Positions 36,353 to 49,100 of a stretch of DNA of 64,000 nt are shown here, piece after piece. The first letter of the stretch is position 1. Each line of letters begins with the position of its first letter. The notes below the pieces were generated by a model. It saw nothing but the letters and a program-made list of their open reading frames with translations. It was not told where the DNA came from and made no database searches. The position numbers and the translations under genes are program-made. Origin of the DNA: Monosporascus cannonballus (lineage: Eukaryota; Ascomycota; Sordariomycetes; Xylariales); the NCBI GenBank assembly GCA_004154925.1, contig QJNS01000138.1:130943-194942 (forward strand). The letters run 5' to 3'.

Positions 36353-39300
36353 GAATTCCTACGTATTTTCGAAATCTGGATATTTTTTTCCACTTAATCA
36401 GGTATTACGTAAATCCGTTTTATATTTTTATGTCGAAAACTCTTTCCATTTCGTATGCTTATTCGTTCTTTATTTTTATATTATTTTATGCCGTATACAT
36501 TTAAATTTTATTTACTGTTAATTCGAATAAAAAAAAGTAAAAAATTAAATAAAATTCAACTTTTGTTGGAAATTCCTATTAATAATTATTTTCGGAGATT
36601 TTATTAATAATTCTGTATAGACCAATATATTTCAAATAGAGTTTTTAATTAGATCGTTTTATTTAAATATTTTTAGTAACGAGGAAAACTATTCCCCCCT
36701 TTTTAAATGTTAATTCTTTAAACGTTTTATAATTATAATATTTGCTTATTTAATTCCGTATGAATTCTAATTTCGTTTTTATTTTTTTTCATACAGGTAT
36801 CGTAATTATTTTAACGTAAAAATTGCTTTAATATTAACCGGATCGTTATTACGTATTTTTCTGTAAATTTCTGAAACAAAACCAAAAGTTGAGTTTACTA
36901 ATATTATTTTAATGCTTTTATAATAACTGATATTATAAGCTAATTAAGTAATAAGTAATTTGTTAACTTAATTATATTATTCGTAATTAATATAATATCG
37001 TAAATAACCTTTTAAAGTTTGGTTTATCTATTTTATCTCTTTATTTATTTAAGGTTTAAATACGTTAAATAACTTATGATTGAGGCCGATTTGTATTATT
37101 AAACCTTACCAAAATTTTAATGCAAATATTAATCCTTTATTTAAAATAATTTCCATAAATAATCCGTATATGCTGAAAATATGTTTAAAAAAATATATGC
37201 CATTTGTTCAGCGTCCGTATTCTCGTAATATAGTAAAAAAATAGGAAAATCTCGTAAATCGGTCGACAATCACGAAAATACTATCGTAATATATTCCCGT
37301 AACTGGATTTTTTAAAATAAAAAACTTAATAATAAAATCGTACCTAACTAAATATTATGGTTGTTTTATAATTAATAATAATTATAATTTTTCGTATAGC
37401 TTATACCGTTATATTTTCGTTTTGGCGTAAATATCGTATTGCTATATAATCTTTTATACCGTTAATTTTATTTTAAGAACAAAATATATACGTTCAAACC
37501 GTTTTAAGGTTTCATGGATTTTTGAATATCCGTATAACTAATATTCGTATAATTTTCGTACTAAATCCTTTTAATATTTTTCTAAAACTTATATTTTATC
37601 CGTTTTTTAATTTTTTAAAAAATTATCGTTATATTACTGGATTTTCTGATATATATTGAAAAATATTACCCGAATTATCGTAATCTGTCGCGGGCGTAAA
37701 TATCTTTTTATAGTAATAATAAAAATTATATAATTAATTTTAATTATTTCTTTAAGGTTTAATCGCCTTTGTAAAGTGTTTATTTTGCCTTTTTTTAATC
37801 CTTTTTATAGATAATTATACAATCGAAATTCGTTCATTTCTTTACGTATTATAATTATTGTTTTATAAGTTTTTTAGTTATTATAAAATAGGTAAAATTT
37901 TAATAATTTATATAAACCTTAATTTGGTACAAATTCCCTTTCAAAAAATGCCTATATTTTCGAAATACCATAATAATAGCTATAAATTCTTTATTTAAAA
38001 TACCGCGATTACATTCGGCTTTTTTAACTTATACGAATAAAATAGAATAAAATGAAATTTATTTTAATTATTTCGTTATCCAAATATTAAGTTTAACGCG
38101 TAATCCGAAATATCGGTTTTTAATTTAACGAAACAATTTAAATCGTACATAATTAATATTGGTTGGTTAATAATCGCATGCTTAATATCCTAAAATATTT
38201 TTTTCCATATCTGGCATCCATTTAAATTATTTATTCTTTTCTAAAATTCGTTAAAACTATAATTATCCTACTAAAATTTCGAATAAATTTCCTCTAGTAA
38301 TTAAAGAATTTGAAAAATATTTATACTTTTTTAACCGTAATTAATATTTGTTATTTTATAATTATAGTAATTTTCTTAAAGTTTATTCTAATATGTTCTG
38401 GCATAATAGTATATTTTAAATATTTTACTTTTTATATATAAACTTATTTCTTTCCGCGTTAATAAATACCTTAATATCGTATAAAATTTAAAAAACTTTA
38501 TAAACGTACTTTATATATATTTTTTAATTTTTTAAAAATTAAAAATATCCTCAAAAAATAGATAACGAAAATATCGAAATATTTTTATAATATAAAATTT
38601 ATTATTGTTTAGAAAATTACTAATATATTCGTAAATGTTACTAGCATAATTAAATACATAAATAATATATATTTCGTTATAAAAATTATTTTTTATTTAT
38701 ATTTTTTTAACCTTAATAAAATTATATTTATTTTGAAAATCGAATATTATGAATTATTTAGTTCCGTAAAGTCGGCTTTTTATTTCCGTAATTAAAAGTA
38801 ATAAAGTTCGATTTTTAATAATAATATCGTTTAATTATTGATAATTAATTATAAATTGTAATTCTATATTTTTCTTTAATACGAAATATGTCGGATATCC
38901 TCTTAATAATTTCTAAATTCGAATCCATTTTTTCTGTAACAGATTTTCCAGGTATTTTTTAAAAATACGTAATTTGTTTCCGCTAAAGTTAAAAATAAGG
39001 TAAAATTTCGTCGAAGACTTTTCCTTAAAGATTATTTTATAATCTTATTCGTTATATTTTAATAATTTCGTATCGAGTTTCTTTTTGAAAAATTACTTAT
39101 ATTTATTATATTATAATAATATATTAATTTAAGTTTTTCTTTTTGAAAAATGACTTGTATTTATTATATTATAATGATATATTAATTAAAGTTTTTAATT
39201 TTTGCATTTAGTATTCTTATTATTTTAAATCGGTATTTAATTATTTTAATTTTGCTTTAATAATAATAATCATATATTATATCTTTTTAATATTAGGTTT

Positions 39301-41702
39301 TTTGTATTTGGTTCTGTTAGATAATAAGGTTTTTATCGTAGTTTTATGTTTATATTTATCGTTATTATCTATCGAATATTAAGATCTTAATTTCTTTTTG
39401 TTTGTTAATAAGATATAAGGCAAACCTTATTTGGCCAATTTTTCTATTAATCAAAATTCCGTATTAACGTATTTATAATAAACTTAAGATTATATCGTAA
39501 TTCCCAAATAAAACGACATCGAAATTAATTATTTGGTATCGGCCTTATATAACATTTCGATATAATGAATTTCGCGTATTACTTTTCCGTTATCGTAAAC
39601 GAATTCCTAATTTTTAGTATTTATCATTATATAAGGTTTTAACTTATATTTCCATAAGAATTTAAACTTGTTAATTATACCTGGTATAATATAATTCCCG
39701 CTTAAAACTTTGTAATTTACCATTACAATATATCAATACGTTCCGGTTCGTATATTCAAAATAAAAAGTTTATTAATATTTCCTATCGTTACGTTTAAAA
39801 CCTTTTTCAGGAATTCCTTTTAATTTCTTTAAGTTTTGTTATTTTACAACTTTTTTATAAGTAACTTTCTTTTCTTAATTCTTATTTAAATTTATCGAAC
39901 TCTACTTATATTTTTTTATTTAACGCATTAAATTGCTACATCTATCGTTACTGCCGCCGTGTTTTTCTTTAAATTATTTCAATTACTTCCGCATTTGTTA
40001 TACTTTTTTTCTTCATTAATTAAATTATTTTTTTATATTTATAATTATATTTTATTCTACGTCGTTTTAATTATCGTTTTAGAAAACCTTTATAAATTAA
40101 CGTGTTTTTTCTTTAATAACTTTCTTTTTCTTAGGGTCTATAATAAATATTCATTAAAAATAAAGATCTATCATAATTTTCTAATTATGGTTTTTTACTG
40201 TACACTAAATCAATTTCTTTTCCGTTTAATAATTATATTACCGATTGTAACAAAAGTGATTTTCTTTGCAAATATTGCTTTTTTTCGGCCTAACTTTTTA
40301 TTTCGGCTAATTATTAAACATTTCTTAGAATTATGGTTCGAAAATATCAATATTATTATTTATCGTCCTTATTATTTCCGATAGGGTTTAAAAAATCTAA
40401 TTCTTTGTATTATATTCAGGTAATCCGTTTATAAATATATTACTTTTATTCTTCGTAAACGGGATATTCTCGTCGTTGACAATATATAATGTGCATTTTC
40501 TTATATTGATTAGGGGTTCCGAGACAAATTCTTTTTATGTAATTGTAATGGTCGCGTAATTATCCTTATAATACTTCGTATTATATTTACGGTATTTATT
40601 AAGCTAGCGTTTTGGTTTTTCGCATTTTTTATCATATTTCTTATCGTAATAATCCTTATTGGACCTTTTGCTATAAACCCGGTACGTACTTAGGCCGAAT
40701 TATATTAATAAATTTGCTATCGTTTCCTTAATTATTTCTAAGTTATTTTTCCGGTATAAATATTTAATTATTTTAATACGGCCTTTTGAGTTTTTTATAT
40801 TTATAAACCTTATATTTTATTTTACTATAATTACAATATTGAATCTAATTTTAATCTTATTTATATATAACGTTAAAGTTTATAAATCCTAACGTTATTT
40901 CGTAAAACCTAAAAAGCGCGTTTCGTTTTTTCCCTTGGTTAAATTTATTAGACCTAAGTCGTAAAGCATATTATCCCTTTTTTTCTTTATCGTTTTTCAA
41001 ACTATCGGTTATTAATCTTAATTACCTTTATGAATATATTGGTTTAAAGCGATTAATCGTTTAATCCCAATAAATTTATTTTTTATATTATTCTTTAACT
41101 TTTTATAAAATATATCGATAAAAATATTAGTTTTATTATTTTTTTATCCGGCTTTAGCAGTAAGGCTTCTGAACATTACGACGTATTTAAACGTAAATCC
41201 TTTTTATCGGAATTGCAAAAATTATTAAGCCGTAAATCGTTTTTCGTTTGAATTACGGAAATTAGTACGTATTTTGTCTTCGAAATTAATATAAAGTAAA
41301 AAAACTTTATTAATAAATTTTTCTTTATCCGATTTTTTATTTCCAAAACTTTTTTCATAATAAATTCAAATTAATTGACCGTTTTTCCCGTTAAGCATAT
41401 TCCTACTGCTAGAGCCTTATCCGTTAAATCGATAAGGTTTAGGAAACGAAAATAAATTCGCGCCTAAATTAAAAGATTTAAAGGTTACCTTTTTTATTAT
41501 AAGGTTCCGGCTTTTTAGGCTTTATACGGGCGGAAAAAGCTTAAGTCAGTAATGTAACCCTAAATTATCGAATTTATTTCTTCAATTCCCGAATTCAAAC
41601 CTAAAGTTGTCATATAAGAGTTTCCTAAATACTAGTCGATATTTTGACAGTTTTGAATATTATTTAAAATTTAACGATGTTATTAAATAAAAACTTATAA
41701 CG
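36353..41702 (-). pseudogene. Gypsy-5 gag-pol, mutated
   Basis: Read on the - strand. The zinc knuckle is degraded to QYCNYSKIKYKVYK near 40850-40810. The catalytic reverse transcriptase site reads FVIYFFEDIF near 38575-38540. The chromodomain, with a frameshift, retains YLIKWKK and NLI near 36430-36330. The AT-rich open frame at 39959-40384 on the + strand is a shadow without protein character. Confidence 0.82.
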
Positions 41703-42073
41703 TATAATAGCTTAGAGTTTAACCAATTATTAAACCTGAGTCGTACGGGTTTATATTAATAGAAATATCGTAAAAATCTAAGCAATAAATATAATAATCG
41801 TATTACGTCTCGTAATTCCAAAGGTACCTTGGGTAATAATATTATATTACAACTTAATGTTATCTAAATTATAAAAATAATAACCGTATATATCCTTTTC
41901 TGGATCCCGTTGGATCTCCTAGATTACTCCGGATCTATACTGGATAACTACATGGATCTCGTTAGATCCCTTGGATCATTCCGGATCCATGTTACGTGAT
42001 TTCGACCCACTTGGGTCCTGTTTCGGTCACCAAGTGACCGTTTCCGGGACCTTCCCTTAGCTGAGTCATAACA
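41703..42073 (-). repeat. Gypsy-5 5' LTR with two 52-bp tandem units
   Basis: 371 bp, exactly one 52-bp U3 unit shorter than its partner. It ends AGTCATAACA at 42073. The leader next to 41703 (CGTTATAAGTTTTTATTTAA, read on the - strand) matches that of Gypsy-2. Confidence 0.9.
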
Positions 42074-45000
42074 TTTTTCGTAAGATTTATGTTGTCGTAC
42101 TTTTGTTTTAGTATAAGTATTATATTTCTGTATAAATCTTTATACTAATAATTTTATTTTAGAAAATTTGTAAGGTCGTCGTAATATTTTTAAGGTCTTA
42201 TAGATCTCTAGATGTCTATATAGCTAATGTTCATGTATTTCTCGTATTAGACTTTTCTAGTATTCTTTGGGAACTAGTATTTTGTCTGTTTTTTGGTCTT
42301 TCAAAAAACCGTCGTTATATTGCTGGATTTTCTGATATATATTAAAAGGTACTGCCCGAATTGTCGCAATCTATTGTAGGCGTAAATATTTTTTTGTAGT
42401 AGTATTAAAGATTGTATAGCCGATTTTGACCAATTCTTTTTTCAAAGTCTAGTCGCTTGCTTAGAGTATCGGCTTGCCGTTTTTTAAGTTCTTTTTATAA
42501 ATAATAATGAAATCGAAATTTCTCAATCTTTCTGCGTATTTTAGATATTATTTTATAAATTCTCTGGTCGTAATAAAACAGATAAAATTGTGGTAATCCG
42601 TATAAACTTTAATCTGGTACAAGTTTCTTTTTAAAAAATGCTTAAACTTTCGAAAAGCTATAACGATAACTATAAATTCCTTATTTAAATTGCCGTATTT
42701 AAATTCGGCTCCTTTTAGTTTATATGGAAAAAATATAATAAGATATAATCTATTTTAATTATTTCGTTATCTAATTATTATGCTTAACGCGTAATTCGAA
42801 ATATCAATTTTTAACTTAACGAAACGAATTAAATCATATATAATTAATAATAATTTGATAGTAATTATTTTTTTACTTATCTGAAACGTTTTTTTTATTT
42901 TTAGCGTTTATTTGAACTTTTTTCTGTAAAATTTGTTAAGGATATAATTATTCTGCTAAAATTTCGAATAAACATCTTGCAGTAATTGGAGAATCCAACG
43001 AATGCTTATACCTTCTTAACTATCGTTGACGTCCGTTATTCTATGGTTGCAGCGATTTTTTTTAAGATTTATCTTAATATATTCTATAATAATAATTTAT
43101 TCCAAACATTCTATTTTTTGTTTGTAAAACTGATTTTATTTTGCATTAATAAGCAGCTCTACGTTCTCTAAAGCCTAAACAATTTTATGAACGTATTTTA
43201 CGTATGCTTTTTCGTTTTTTGACAAAATAAAAATGTTATCTAAATAGCAAACGAAAAAGATTTTAAGGTTTTTGGTAGTACATAATTAAAAATCTGTTAG
43301 AAAGTTATTAATACGTTCGTAAATTTTCTTGGCGAGAATAAGTACTTCAATAATTTACATTTCATTTTAAAAACTATTTTTATTCGTATTTCTTTTTAAT
43401 TTTAATAAGGTTATATTTATTTTTAAGATTTAACGTTATGAATTATATGGTATCGTAAAATAGCATTTTTAATATTTGTAATTAAGGGTAATAATATTCG
43501 ATCCATTATAATAATATTATTAAATTTTAAATAGTTCATAATAAGTTACAATTTTACGTTTTATTTCGGTACAAAGAATATAGGATATTTTGTTCGTAAT
43601 TTAGAAGGTCGAATTTATTTTTTTGTAACCAATTTTCTAAGTATTTTTTTCAAAACGCGTGATTAGTTTTTGTTAAAGTTATAAATAAAGTGAAAGTTCG
43701 TGGAAAAATCCTTTTTAAGGATTATCTTATAATTCTATTCATTTTATTCTAATAACTTCGTACCGAATTCCTTTCTGAAAAACTGGTTATATCTATAGTA
43801 TTATGATAGTATATGAATCAGAAACTTTTTAAATTTTCGAGTATTATTTAAAATCGTTATTAAATTACTTTAATTTCGTTTTTATACAAATATTAATTTG
43901 TCGTATTTTCTTTAATACTTATTCTTTTTTTCATATTTTATCCTTTTGAATAATAAGGTTTTTATCGTATCCTTACTTATATTCGTCGCCATTTTCGATC
44001 GAATATTAAGATGTTATTTTTCTTTTTTTATTTGTTAATAAGATATGAAACGAAGCTTATTTGGCCAGTTTCTTTAATAATTTAAATTCCGTATTATTAT
44101 ATTTATGGTAATCCTATGATTATATCGTAATTACTAAATAAAACGATATCAAAATTAAATATCTAATATCGGTCTTGAACAAAGATCTCGAAATAATTAA
44201 TTTCGTATACAATTTTTGCGTTATCGTAAGCAAATATCTAATTTTCGATATTCGTTATTATGTAAAATTTTGACTTATATATCTATAGCAATATAAATCT
44301 GTTAATTATATCCGATATAATATAATTTTCGCCTACAGTTTTGCAATTTATTATTGCGGTATATTAATAGGTTCCGATTCGTAGATCTAAAGTAATAGGA
44401 TTATTAACGACTTTTATTGTCGTATTTGACGCCCTTTTTGAAAGCCTTTTTTAGTTTTTTGAGATTTCGTTATTTTGCGGCTTTTTAAAAGTAATATTTT
44501 TAACTTCTTTTCGAATTTGTTAAACTTTATATGTGTTTTTATATATAACGCGTTAAAATATTATATTTGTCGTTATTGTCGACGTACTATTCTTTCGAGC
44601 TGTATTAATTACTTTTGGTTTTATTAGAATTCTTTTCTTATTAGATAAATTATTTTTTATGGTTTCGACTATATCCTATTATGCGTTATATTAATTATCG
44701 ATTTAAAGCTTTCCAATAAACTAATATAATTCTATTTTAATAACTTTCTTTTCGTTCATGTCTATAATAAATGCTAATTAAAAATAAAGATTCGTAATAA
44801 CTTTTTAGCAATGTTTTTTTTAAAATATACTGGATTAACTTTTTTTCATTTGGTAATTATATTACTTATAATAATAAAAAGGGTCTTTTTACCAATACCG
44901 CTTTTTGTCGAGCTCGCTTTCTATCTCGATTAGGTAATAGATATATTATTTTCTGGATTTATAGATCGTAAATGCGGATACTATTGCTTATCGTTTTTAT

Positions 45001-45812
45001 TATTTCCGCTTCGGTTTAAAATATCGATTCCTTTATAATATATACAGATAATCCTTTTATGCATATATTATATCTATTTTTTATAATTAGGGTATTTAGG
45101 TTATCGACAATATATGGCGTATTTTTTGCCATGTCCATCAGTGGTTCTAGGGTAAACTTTTTTTATTTAATACTGGTATATCCGTAATTATTCTCGTAAT
45201 TTTTCTTATTATAATTACCTTATTTACCGAGCTAACCTTTTAGCTTTTTATATTTTTGTTGAACCTTTCGTTATAACAGGCCTAATACGTACTTAGGCCG
45301 AATTATAATATTGGATTTGCTTTCGTTTTTCCGGTTTTCTTTAGATTATCCCTTAGGTACTGGTTTTTAGTTATCCTAATAAGGTCGTTTAAGTGCCTTG
45401 AATTATACTGCCTTATACCTCATCTTATTGCAATTAAAACATTTGATCTGGTTCCAGTTCTTCCTATAAATAGCCCCTAATTCTATCGGTCCCGGTTCTA
45501 TACCGTAAGAAATGTTATTACATCGAAAAGCACTGGTATTAATCGTATATCGGGGTTTATTATTTTTTTTCTTTAATACCTTTGGTTCGCTAGGCATGTC
45601 ATCGATCGTTAATCTTAACTGCTTTAACCATATAATCTGATAAATAATTAGGCCGGTAAAGTTTAAAAAGTTTCTTTTATATTTTTACGCCGTTGAAAAA
45701 CTTGGTGATTATTATTTTTTAATGTTTAATTTAATTTCGATATTGATTAAACGAACGTATCGCCGTAACTAGATTTCAATCCTTTTTGTTATAATTACTG
45801 GATCTATATTTC
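42074..45812 (-). pseudogene. Gypsy-4 fragment, integrase to gag, mutated
   Basis: Continues 34470-35256 on the far side of Gypsy-5. Reverse transcriptase shows FFVCYLDNIFIL near 43260-43220. The gag end is the least damaged in the block: the frame at 45597-45403 is open and ends NQIKCFNCNKMRYKA, a zinc knuckle lacking its His and last Cys. Homology to Gypsy-3 and -5 stops inside gag at about 45800, where an unrelated LTR begins. The 5' LTR is absent. The element therefore lacks both ends. Confidence 0.82.
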
Positions 45813-45822
45813 TGTAAGATAA

Positions 45823-46196
45823 TGTTACGACCCAACCCAAGATCGGCCTCGAAAACGGTCGGACCTATATGAAAAGGTCATGTAATTTAGATCTTGCTTG
45901 GCAATAAGATATAAATAAATCCATATAAAAACAATTAAATCCAATAGCATTAGATTTATAATAATATTAAGATTTAATAAAGATTTAACTTAATGGAGAA
46001 AAAATATATATACTTATTATTTTCAAAACTTACAAAATTTCATCTTGTAATATAATATCGTTACCTAAAGCACCTCTAGTATTACGAAACGTAATATGAT
46101 TATTATATTTATTATTTAAATTTGTACGATATTTCTGCTAATATAAATCCGTACGATTAAGGTTCAATAATTAATTAAATCTTTTAGCTATTATTA
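45823..46196 (+). repeat. Gypsy-7 5' LTR
   Basis: Begins TGTTACGACCCAACCC. Its U3 differs from Gypsy-2, -3 and -5 and holds AT-rich units with a TTAGATTTA core. The R-U5 half is shared. The last bases are altered, so the end is good to one or two bases. Confidence 0.85.
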
Positions 46197-49100
46197 TATT
46201 ATATATTTTTATTTAATATTACCGTTAAGCTCTAAGCAATATTTCCGATATTATGTTTACCAATAAATAACTCGAATAGCCTATTTACCAGGTCTCTAAC
46301 AACTCGGATATTAGAATAAAATCCGAGAAGGAAAAGGAAAAGCTTTACTTTTTTCGCAAAAAGGTTTTTCGACACCTAGATACTATAAATAAACGTATCT
46401 TCTAATTTGAAAATAATAATAATGATTTTACGATATTCCTTTAAGCAGCCCATAAAAAGCTTAAGGAAAAAGGAAAAGCTCTCGAAACCGGGAAACCTTT
46501 TCGAACAAACTAGGTTATTTTGCTAAACTTTATTAAGGAATTAAGGAAAATCCTTCAATTTTTTCAAATAAAACGTTTCGACAGAAGCTTTATTAAATTA
46601 TAATCATTTTTAACTTAATGTTAAACATATTTGAGATATTTTTTTATTCGATTAATAACGTTTATTATATAAATCGTATTCGTAGTTAAAAGATTTATCG
46701 AAAATACGGCTATCTAATTTAAGCTCGCGAGAAAAAAATACGTTATTTTATTAAGTAAATTACGAAACCTAAAAGTAATATAAATTTATAACAATTACGA
46801 TTAATTTGAATAAGTATTAACGAAGTTTTTCAACATAATAAACGAAAAATTAAAAGCCGAAATATAAATTTAATAGTTACGACCAAAAGAATTAATATCC
46901 AATTATAGCAATATATTTACTTAATTAATAATGAAATTAAATTAAAAATAATAAATATTAATAACTAAGTTTTTCGACGGCCTAAAAAATAATATAAATT
47001 TTTTTTTAAATTTAATTGGCTTAATTATTTATCGGATTATATCGTTATAATTATTCAGGTTAACGATTAATGATACGCATAATATATTAAAGATAATAAA
47101 TGAAGAAATAACAACGAATCCCGATATATAGCTAATATTAACGCTTTTCGACGTAATAACACTTTTTACGGTATAAAACCAGAACTTATGAAATCAGGAG
47201 GTGCTTATAAGAAAAACTGGAGCTAAACCAAATATTACAATTATAACAAAATAGAACATAAGCTAGCATAGTATAAAGCACCTAAGAAGCCTTATTAAGA
47301 CAATTAACAACCAGTACCTAAGGGAAAATCTAGAAAAAATTAGAAAAATAGAGGCAAATTTATTAACATAATTTAGCTTAAGTATATACCAGATCTCCTA
47401 TAGCAAAAAGTTCAATAAGGAATACGAAAAGCCACAAAACTGGCTCAATAAGTATTACGAACATAATAAAAAGCATTATAAGGATAGTTACGCGAATACG
47501 AGAATTAAACAAAAAAATTCTGTCCCGGATCCCTTAATCGATACGGCAAAATAAATATCATATATTATCGACGACGAGAATATACCTATTACGAAAAAAG
47601 AAAATAATACATTTACGAAAGATTACTTATATATATCATAAAGGTTTCAGTTTTTTAAACCGTACTGAAAATAATAAAAACGATAAATAATATTATCGAT
47701 ATTTTCGATCTATAGCTCTAGAAAATATTTAATAATTAGCCCAATTAAAAAACTGGCCCGAAAAAGATTATGCGTATAGAAAAACACTTTTTATTATTTG
47801 TAATAATATAACCATTAAATGAAAAAGGGATTAATTTAATGTATAATAGACAAACTTTTGCCAGAAAATTATTACGAACCTTAATTTCTAATTAATATAT
47901 ATTATAGATTTTTACGAAAAAAAGGTTATTAAAAGAAATACGATAATTTACAAAAACACTCTGAAACGACAATTAAGATAACGCATGATAAGATATAATT
48001 ACAAATATAAAAAAAATAATTTATTCGATACGAAAACAATTTATAGCAAAACTAAAAACAATTAATACGATGTGAAGAAATAATATGCCGGCAATAAAGA
48101 TAAATATAATAATTTAATGCGTTAATTACCGAAATATATATAAAATTTGACAAATTCGAATAGTAATTAAAAGAAAACAGTTACCTGTAAAAAAGCTGCA
48201 AAATAACGAAATCTAAAGAAATTAAAGAGAATTTCCAAAAACGGTTTTAAACGTAACGATAAAAGCCATTAATAATCTTATCGCTTTAGATATACGAATC
48301 GGAACGGATTAATATATTGTAATAGTAAATTCCGGAGTTCTGGGCGGAAATTATATTATATTAAATATGACTAATAAGTTCAAATTAGTATAAAAATATA
48401 ACTTTAAATCTTATATAATAATAAATGCTACTGGTTAAGAATTTACTTATAATAACCGAAAAATTATATATAAAATTATTTATTTCGAGATTTCGGTTTA
48501 AAAATAATACTTATTAATTACTTTCTATATCGTTTTATTTAGAAATTATTATATAGTTATAAGCTTAACATACATACGTTAATATAAAATCTTAATTAAT
48601 AAAAGAATTAACTAAGTAAAATTTTTTCATATCATATTAATAAATAAAAAAAGAAAATTATGATTTTATTATTTAATTGATAATGGCGACAAATATAGAC
48701 ATAGAAATACGACAAAAACTTTAAAATTTAAAAGAAAAAAATATAAGAAAAAACACGGCTATCAGAAAAAACACGGCTATCAGAAAAATATATAACCTAT
48801 TATTATTTTTAAAACAGAATTAACGCAACTAAATAATAACCTAAAATAATAATAACTTTAAAAATTAGGAAATCTAATTAATATATTATTATAATACCTT
48901 AGATATAAATAATTTTTTAAAAAGAAACTTGATACGAAATTACCAGAATATAGCGAATAAAATTATAAGATAATTTTTAGAAAAGGATTTTTAACAAAGT
49001 TTTATCTTAAGTACAATTTCAATCAAAATAAATTACGTATTTTTAAAGAATACCTAGAAAATCGGTTACAGAAAAAATTGATTTAATTGTCGAAATTACC

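Larger units (their letters stand above)
35257..42073 (-). mobile_element. Gypsy-5: Ty3/gypsy chromovirus nested in Gypsy-4
   Basis: LTRs are 35257-35679 (423 bp) and 41703-42073 (371 bp). TTTTT at 35252-35256 and 42074-42078 is the target duplication, although homopolymers are weak evidence alone. Sequence on both sides joins into one Gypsy-4 copy: the junction aligns with the continuous stretch at about 29810-29900 in Gypsy-3. Chromodomain, reverse transcriptase and gag signatures read on the - strand. Confidence 0.92.

Noticed and set aside
39959..40384. A 141-codon Phe/Leu-rich + strand frame, possible membrane protein
   Set aside because: It is antisense to the Gypsy-5 protease and gag region. 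Phe, Leu, Ile and Tyr richness follows from T-rich DNA.
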